Below, piece by piece: positions 7,601-11,115 of a stretch of 11,115 nucleotides of DNA. The stretch covers positions 1 through 11,115 of the forward strand of contig JAXDBZ010000003.1 of the NCBI GenBank assembly GCA_034678345.1, written 5' to 3'. The notes under the pieces were generated by a model. It saw nothing but the letters and a program-made list of their open reading frames with translations, had not been told where the DNA came from and made no database searches. The position numbers were made by a program, and so were the translations under genes. The DNA is from JANXPZ01 sp034678345 (GTDB lineage: Bacteria; Eisenbacteria; RBG-16-71-46). The stretch's first letter is position 1. Each line of letters starts with the position of its first letter.

Positions 7601-7651
7601 GCGCCGTTCTTCCTCGCCGCAAACCCCTGTGCAATCGAGGTATCCCAGCCC

Positions 7652-7801
7652 ATGAAGCGCACCTACCGCCCTCGCAATCGTCACCGGAAGAAGACCCACG
7701 GCTTCCGGGCGCGCATGAAGACCAAGGGCGGCCGCAAGGTGCTCGCCGCCCGGCGCAAGACGGGCCGCAAGCGCCTGACCGTCTCGAAGAAGTCGAAGTA
7801 G
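7652..7801 (+). CDS. rpmH: 50S ribosomal protein L34
   Basis: This 49-residue, Lys/Arg-rich protein begins MKRTYRPRNRHRKKTHGF and carries the conserved RMKTKGGRKVLAARRKTGRKRL core, split here across residues 21-41; both are diagnostic of L34, a small protein of the large ribosomal subunit that packs against 23S rRNA. Length is normal for the family (44-50). The ATG is preceded by GAGG at 7637-7640, a little far at 11 bases. It is the first gene of the conserved rpmH-rnpA-yidD-yidC-jag cluster and is read divergently from the HEAT/HD-GYP operon. The neighbouring rnpA follows after 165 bases. Confidence 0.97.
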   Translation: MKRTYRPRNRHRKKTHGFRARMKTKGGRKVLAARRKTGRKRLTVSKKSK

Positions 7802-7816
7802 CCCGGACGCCCGGGC
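7801..7816 (+). other. hairpin at the rpmH stop codon
   Basis: GCCCGG-ACGC-CCGGGC forms a perfect 6-bp stem with a four-base loop starting at the last base of the rpmH stop codon. It could stabilise or attenuate the message between rpmH and rnpA, whose products are needed in very different amounts. No T tract follows, so a factor-independent terminator is not supported. Confidence 0.3.
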
Positions 7817-7936
7817 AGGAACGCGGCGCGACATCCCTTGAGGCCCTCTCTTCCCGGCCCCTGGCCCGCTACGGGTCTCCAACCCGTCCACGTCTTCGGC
7901 CCGGGCGCACGCGCGCCGCGACCCGCGCGGGGTCGG

Positions 7937-7960
7937 GGTGCACTCCCCTGGAGGGGCGCC
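7937..7960 (+). promoter_or_regulatory. hairpin enclosing the rnpA ribosome binding site
   Basis: GGTGC (7937-7941) can pair with GCGCC (7956-7960), one pair being a wobble. Inside it CCC (7945-7947) pairs with GGG (7953-7955), burying the GGAGGGG ribosome binding site (7950-7956) of rnpA. A competing pairing of GGGG (7935-7938) with CCCC (7945-7948) would leave that site free. Both are short and drawn by eye. Confidence 0.3.
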
Positions 7961-7966
7961 GGTCCG

Positions 7967-8371
7967 ATGCCGACCAGCGATGAACGCCGCGAGCGGCTCA
8001 CACCCGAGCACCGCCTGACCACGCCGCAGCAGCACGCGGCGGTCCGGGAGGCGGGCGTGGCCTACCGCGGGCGCTACTGTCTGATGCTGGACCTGGCGCG
8101 GCCCGGGGAACCGACCCGTTTCGGCTTCATCGCCAGCCGCCGCGGGGTGGGCGGGGCCGTGCAGCGCAACCGCGCCCGCCGCCGCCTGCGCGAGCTGGTG
8201 CGGCGCCGCTGGCCACGGCTGGCCGAGCGCGGCCACTGGGTCGAGTTCATCGCGCTGCGGGCGGTGCTGACCGCCGCCCACCAGGACCTGGCGAGCGAGG
8301 TGGAGGATCTGCTGGCGCGGGCGGGGGTGCTCGCCCCCACGCACGTGCGGGGACCGCTCGGCCATGCGTAG
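7967..8371 (+). CDS. rnpA: ribonuclease P protein component
   Basis: This 134-residue basic protein is the protein subunit of RNase P, which helps the catalytic RNA bind precursor tRNA and cut its 5' leader. The family pattern is clear: LTPEHRL at 11-17 near the start, then GFIASRRGVGGAVQRNRARR, containing the RNR signature (Arg67-Asn68-Arg69), followed by RLRELVRR. I chose ATG 7967 because GGAGGGG (7950-7956) precedes it and family similarity begins right after. The frame stays open upstream to an ATG at 7838, but those 43 residues are Pro/Gly/Arg filler. The gene overlaps yidD by eight bases. Length is normal (110-135). Confidence 0.95.
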   Translation: MPTSDERRERLTPEHRLTTPQQHAAVREAGVAYRGRYCLMLDLARPGEPTRFGFIASRRGVGGAVQRNRARRRLRELVRRRWPRLAERGHWVEFIALRAVLTAAHQDLASEVEDLLARAGVLAPTHVRGPLGHA

Positions 8372-8573
8372 TCTCGTGCTCCTGCTGATCCGCTTCTACC
8401 AGGTGGTGTTCGCGCCGGCATTCCGCGGTTCGTGCCGGCACATGCCCTCGTGCTCGGAGTACGCACGGGAGGCCGTCCTCCGTCACGGCGCGGCGCGGGG
8501 CTCCTGGCTGGCCCTGCGGCGGCTCGCGCGCTGCCACCCGCTCGGCACGAGCGGCTACGACCCGGTGCCCTGA
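8364..8573 (+). CDS. yidD: membrane protein insertion efficiency factor YidD
   Basis: The 69-residue product matches the small YidD family: a short amphipathic or hydrophobic N terminus (LVLLLIRFYQ), then CRHMPSCSEYAREAV with Cys24 and Cys30, HGAARGSWLALRRLARC with Cys57, and the terminal GYDPVP motif. YidD sits at the inner membrane and aids insertion of proteins through YidC. Its ATG lies inside the end of rnpA (ATGCGTAG), so it is translationally coupled to it. The stop is two bases before yidC. Length is typical (70-85), on the short side with no C-terminal extension. Confidence 0.96.
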   Translation: MRSLVLLLIRFYQVVFAPAFRGSCRHMPSCSEYAREAVLRHGAARGSWLALRRLARCHPLGTSGYDPVP

Positions 8574-8575
8574 CC

Positions 8576-10429
8576 ATGGATCGTCGCACGATCGTCCTCG
8601 TCGCTGTGCTGCTGCTGCTCATGCTGTTCTACCACCCACTGCTCAAGCTGGCCGGGCTGGGACGCTACGTGGAGCCGCAACGCCGGCCGGTGCCGGTCGC
8701 GGTGGACAGCGTCCGTACCGACACGGCGGCCGCGCCCGCTCCGCCCGCGCCCGCTCCGGCCGCGCCCGCCGCGGTGACCGGCGACGCGCCCGCTGCGGCG
8801 GTGGCCGCTCCGGCGACGAGAGCCTCGGGCATCGCCTCCGCGGCCGGCGTGGCCGAGACGACCCTGGTGCTCGAGACCGACCTGTACCGTGCGCGCTTCT
8901 CGAACCGGGGTGCGCGGCTGCTCTCGGTCGAGCTCAAGCGCTACGTCACCGCCCACGGAGCCTCGGCGAAGAACGGACGGCCGTTGCACGTGCCGCACGG
9001 GCAGGAGGTCCCTCCCGGCGACCGCGTCGTGCTCGCGGGCGGACCCCTGCTCGAGCTGAGCCTCGGCTCCGGGGCGGACGCGCGCCCGCTGGCCGATGTC
9101 GTCTACGCGGTGCAGGAGAGCACCGACGCCTCCGGCGCGGTGCGCGGCCTGACGTTCACCGCCGGCGGGCCCGCGGGCGCCTCCGCCGGGCCGTTCGTCC
9201 GCCAGACGTGGCGCGTGCGCCCCGGCTCCTACGCCTTCGACCTCGAGGTGGAGACCCGCGGCATCCCGGATGCCTGGCGGCTGAACGAGTACTCGATCCG
9301 GATGCGCAACTGGCCGCCGTTCACCGAGACGGACCGCAAGAACGACGAGCGCTACGTGCGGGTGGTCAGCCTGGTCGGCAAGAACCTCCGCCGCGATCCG
9401 CCGCAGAACCTGATCCGCAAGCCCCGGCGCGACGAGGGGGCGGTGGAGTGGGCCGGCGTGCAGAGCCGGTACTTCCTGTGCCTGGCGACGATCGAGCAGG
9501 GCATGCCCCGCGCGGCCGCCGGCGGCGGCGAGGAGGTGCCGCTCGACGAGGCCGAGCGCCGGCTGATCGGCCCGCGCGACCGCACCGTCCGGGCGGTGGG
9601 CACGGGCAGCCTCGTCGTCGGGCTGCCGCCGGCCGACCAGCCGGTGCAGCGCTTCCTGGTGTACGCCGGACCGAGCGATCTGCGGCAGCTCGCCCGGCTG
9701 AACCACCAGCTGCCCCGGGTCGTGGACCTCGGCTGGAACTGGATGCGGCCGATCAGCGAGGTGCTGCTGCGGCTGCTCGACTGGATCTTCGTGGTGGTGC
9801 GCAACTACGGGCTGGCCATCTTCGTGCTGGCGCTGCTCGTGCGCATCCTGCTCCACCCGCTGAACGCCTCGAGCCTGAGGAGCATGCGGGCGATGCAGAA
9901 GCTGCAGCCCGAGGTCGAGCGGCTGCGGGAGAAGTACAAGAAGGACGCGCAGGCCATGAACACCGCGATCATGGCGCTGTACAAGGAGAACAAGGTGAAC
10001 CCGGCGGGCGGCTGCCTGCCGATGCTGCTGCAGATGCCCATCCTGTTCGCGCTCTACCAGGTGTTGCTGAACGCCATCGAGCTGCGGCAGGCGCCGTTCA
10101 TCGGCTGGATCAACGATCTCTCGGCCCCCGACGTGATGTTCGAGGTGTCCGGCTTCCCCGTCCGTCTGTTGCCGCTGCTGATGACCGGCTCGGGGTTCCT
10201 GCTGCAGAAGTTCACCCCCACGAACCCGCAGCAGGCGCCGACGGCGTACCTGATGAATCTCTTCATGCTGTTCATCTTCTACCACCTGCCCTCGGGGCTG
10301 GTGTTCTACTGGACGGTGATGAACGTGGCCAGCGCGGTGCAGCAGTGGATGGTGCTGCGCGCCGACGACTCGGCCTCGGCCGCCGTCGTGGTGGAGGAGC
10401 CGAAGCGGGGGAAGAAGCGCGGGGGCTGA
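8576..10429 (+). CDS. yidC: membrane protein insertase YidC (Gram-negative type)
   Basis: This 617-residue protein inserts and folds inner-membrane proteins, alone or with SecYEG. It has an N-terminal membrane anchor (about 4-20), an Ala/Pro-rich linker (48-85), the large periplasmic beta-domain (about 95-375) found in Gram-negative YidC, and the conserved insertase core (about 390-595). The core has membrane segments near 408-428, 480-500, 528-545 and 555-585, a charged hairpin (430-470), and the conserved groove arginine, Arg423 in LLVRILLHPL. The C-terminal tail ends PKRGKKRGG, a basic tail of the kind that contacts ribosomes. I chose ATG 8576, two bases after the yidD stop, because the anchor starts there; the frame is open further upstream inside yidD but that part is a shadow. 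No strong ribosome binding site is seen, suggesting coupling to yidD. Confidence 0.97.
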   Translation: MDRRTIVLVAVLLLLMLFYHPLLKLAGLGRYVEPQRRPVPVAVDSVRTDTAAAPAPPAPAPAAPAAVTGDAPAAAVAAPATRASGIASAAGVAETTLVLETDLYRARFSNRGARLLSVELKRYVTAHGASAKNGRPLHVPHGQEVPPGDRVVLAGGPLLELSLGSGADARPLADVVYAVQESTDASGAVRGLTFTAGGPAGASAGPFVRQTWRVRPGSYAFDLEVETRGIPDAWRLNEYSIRMRNWPPFTETDRKNDERYVRVVSLVGKNLRRDPPQNLIRKPRRDEGAVEWAGVQSRYFLCLATIEQGMPRAAAGGGEEVPLDEAERRLIGPRDRTVRAVGTGSLVVGLPPADQPVQRFLVYAGPSDLRQLARLNHQLPRVVDLGWNWMRPISEVLLRLLDWIFVVVRNYGLAIFVLALLVRILLHPLNASSLRSMRAMQKLQPEVERLREKYKKDAQAMNTAIMALYKENKVNPAGGCLPMLLQMPILFALYQVLLNAIELRQAPFIGWINDLSAPDVMFEVSGFPVRLLPLLMTGSGFLLQKFTPTNPQQAPTAYLMNLFMLFIFYHLPSGLVFYWTVMNVASAVQQWMVLRADDSASAAVVVEEPKRGKKRGG

Positions 10430-10435
10430 GGATGA

Positions 10436-10461
10436 GGACGACCGCCCAGGGGGCGGTGTCC
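10436..10461 (+). terminator. strong hairpin just after yidC (terminator or attenuator)
   Basis: GGAC-(G)-ACCGCCC, loop AGG, GGGCGGT-GTCC makes 11 base pairs with one bulged G, starting six bases after the yidC stop. No T tract follows, so factor-independent termination is doubtful. It may end most yidC transcripts or protect their 3' end; jag then appears to have its own promoter. Confidence 0.4.
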
Positions 10462-10504
10462 ACGGGCGGGGTGCGGTGTCGCCGCGGCCCGATCCTTGCC
10501 GCCG

Positions 10505-10533
10505 TGGTCAGGAGGGTCGCAGAGAAGTAGTCT
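10505..10533 (+). promoter_or_regulatory. candidate promoter for jag
   Basis: TGGTCA (10505-10510) and TAGTCT (10528-10533) are separated by 17 bases. The -10 and its flanks (GTAGTCTG) are identical to those of the rpmH promoter. Transcription from here would give a leader of about 265 bases before jag. Confidence 0.35.
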
Positions 10534-10539
10534 GGAAGC

Positions 10540-10804
10540 ACCCGGGCGCGATCGGTCCGCGCCCGCCCGCGGCGCGCCCCATCCGCCGCGGCGGGATGCG
10601 CCGAGTCCACCCCGGCCGTGTGGGCGTCGTGCGGGCATCCCGCTCCGGCGCTCCGGCGGGGCCGCGCGCGGGATCACCCCCCGGCCGGATGGCCGGCGGG
10701 GACGGGGTCCACCCCGAACGTCATGGTTCGCATGCATCGCGGGGGCCGGCGACGGAAGCAGCTCCCGGCGCGCCCGATCGCGATGCCGAGGACAGAGGTG
10801 AGCG
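10540..10804 (+). other. non-coding, inverted-repeat-rich stretch upstream of jag
   Basis: The 375 bases between yidC and jag hold no recognisable gene; the frames open here have no family character. Beyond the yidC hairpin and the candidate promoter, I see a long imperfect stem at 10591-10643: nine perfect pairs 10591-10599/10635-10643, three more 10601-10603/10632-10634, and an inner six 10605-10610/10620-10625. There is a second stem 10677-10686/10691-10701 with one bulge and a GGAT loop, and a third at 10701-10722. GGATG at 10594-10598 can instead pair with CATCC at 10580-10584. This may be a structured mRNA leader, but chance pairing is common in such GC-rich DNA, and no known RNA family was recognised. 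Confidence 0.35.
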
Positions 10805-11115
10805 ATGGCCCACACGGGCGACGTATTCGAAGGCAAGACGCTGGACGCGGCGGTGAAGCGGGGCCTGGAGACGCTGGGCCTCTCCCGCGCGGAGGTCATG
10901 ATCACGATCGTCGAGGAGGGCTCGGGTGGCTTCCTCGGCCTGGGTGCGCGGCCCTACCGCGTGCGCGTGATGCGGCGCCCGGGCGGCCCGCCCCCGCTGG
11001 ACCAGGACCGGGACGAGCGGCGCCGGCGTGGCTCGGGGCGCGATCGCCGGGAGCGCGACCGGGACCGCGGCGGACGGCCGCGGGACGAACGGCGCGGCGA
11101 GCGGCGCGACCAGCC
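10805..11115 (+). CDS. jag: Jag/KhpB RNA-binding protein (partial, 3' end off the window)
   Basis: The first 103 residues are visible. Residues 5-57 match the Jag N-terminal domain: FEGKTLDAAVKRGLETLG, then GGFLGLGARPYRVRV with its conserved GFLGLG turn. From about residue 60 the chain becomes an Arg/Asp/Glu-rich, presumably disordered linker. The KH and R3H RNA-binding domains expected next lie beyond the edge. Jag (KhpB/EloR) is a cytoplasmic RNA-binding protein linked to cell elongation and division control in Gram-positive bacteria; its role in Gram-negatives is less clear. The start is fixed by an in-frame TGA at 10799-10801 and by GAGGTGA (10795-10801) as ribosome binding site. Position after yidC is the usual one, though the gap is unusually long. 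Confidence 0.92.
   Translation, partial: MAHTGDVFEGKTLDAAVKRGLETLGLSRAEVMITIVEEGSGGFLGLGARPYRVRVMRRPGGPPPLDQDRDERRRRGSGRDRRERDRDRGGRPRDERRGERRDQ

Noticed and set aside
7838..7966. 43-residue N-terminal extension of rnpA, recalling the extended rnpA that overlaps rpmH in Thermus
   Set aside because: It does not overlap rpmH here, is Pro/Gly/Arg filler, and ATG 7967 has a good ribosome binding site and the family start.
8432..8575. Upstream in-frame extension of yidC into yidD
   Set aside because: YidD is clearly coded there in another frame and the YidC membrane anchor begins at ATG 8576.
8555..10285. 576-codon minus-strand open frame opposite yidC
   Set aside because: Gln/His/Arg-rich antisense shadow of a certain gene.
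10745..10769. CGGAAGCAGC with flanking inverted repeat, resembling the tip of SRP (4.5S) RNA
   Set aside because: The matching GGTCAGG side is absent at the right distance, so the SRP domain IV core cannot form.
10476..10856. Open frames of 100-126 codons in the yidC-jag gap
   Set aside because: Overlapping frames in several phases with Pro/Arg/Gly filler, and one runs into jag in the wrong frame; typical of non-coding GC-rich DNA.
1..11115. CRISPR arrays, insertion sequences, tRNA genes, toxin-antitoxin or defence genes
   Set aside because: No regularly spaced repeats, transposase motifs, tRNA T-loop/anticodon patterns or defence domains were seen on either strand.

Overview
The window is very GC-rich bacterial DNA, coding-dense, with no mobile element, CRISPR array, tRNA or rRNA that I can see. 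A YidC with a large periplasmic domain points to a Gram-negative (diderm) bacterium. The strongly G/C-biased third codon positions and the HEAT-repeat/HD-GYP gene pair fit deep-branching high-GC groups such as Gemmatimonadota, Candidatus Eisenbacteria or Myxococcota-like lineages. That placement is a guess from style, not a phylogeny.

Layout. (1) Positions 1-2325, minus strand: a two-gene operon of an alpha/beta-hydrolase esterase followed by an MFS permease that runs off the left edge; the two overlap by GTGA. (2) 2531-4111, plus strand: a membrane-anchored GAF sensor histidine kinase with no response regulator beside it. (3) 4139-7422, minus strand: a two-gene operon of a HEAT-repeat protein followed by an HD-GYP-type protein, again joined by a GTGA overlap. 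The two proteins share a related N-terminal module. (4) 7652 to the right edge, plus strand: the classic rpmH-rnpA-yidD-yidC-jag cluster (ribosomal protein L34, RNase P protein, two membrane-insertion factors, RNA-binding Jag/KhpB). The last gene is cut by the window edge and is set off from yidC by a 375-base non-coding stretch rich in inverted repeats.

How the parts work together. Block 4 is conserved housekeeping: L34 and the RNase P protein serve translation and tRNA maturation, while YidD and YidC insert membrane proteins. Blocks 2 and 3 look like signalling: a kinase of unknown output and a pair of proteins that may read or turn over a cyclic dinucleotide. Both blocks have the same 11-base element, GCCGATAACCC, in their upstream gaps and in the sense orientation. 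Its first eight bases equal the -10 consensus of sigma-28 (FliA) promoters, which suggests, but does not show, co-regulation with motility.

I do not see a clear new defence, toxin-antitoxin or biosynthetic system. The least-explained items are the shared N-terminal module of the HEAT and HD-GYP proteins, the paired sigma-28-like elements, and the inverted-repeat-rich leader of jag.
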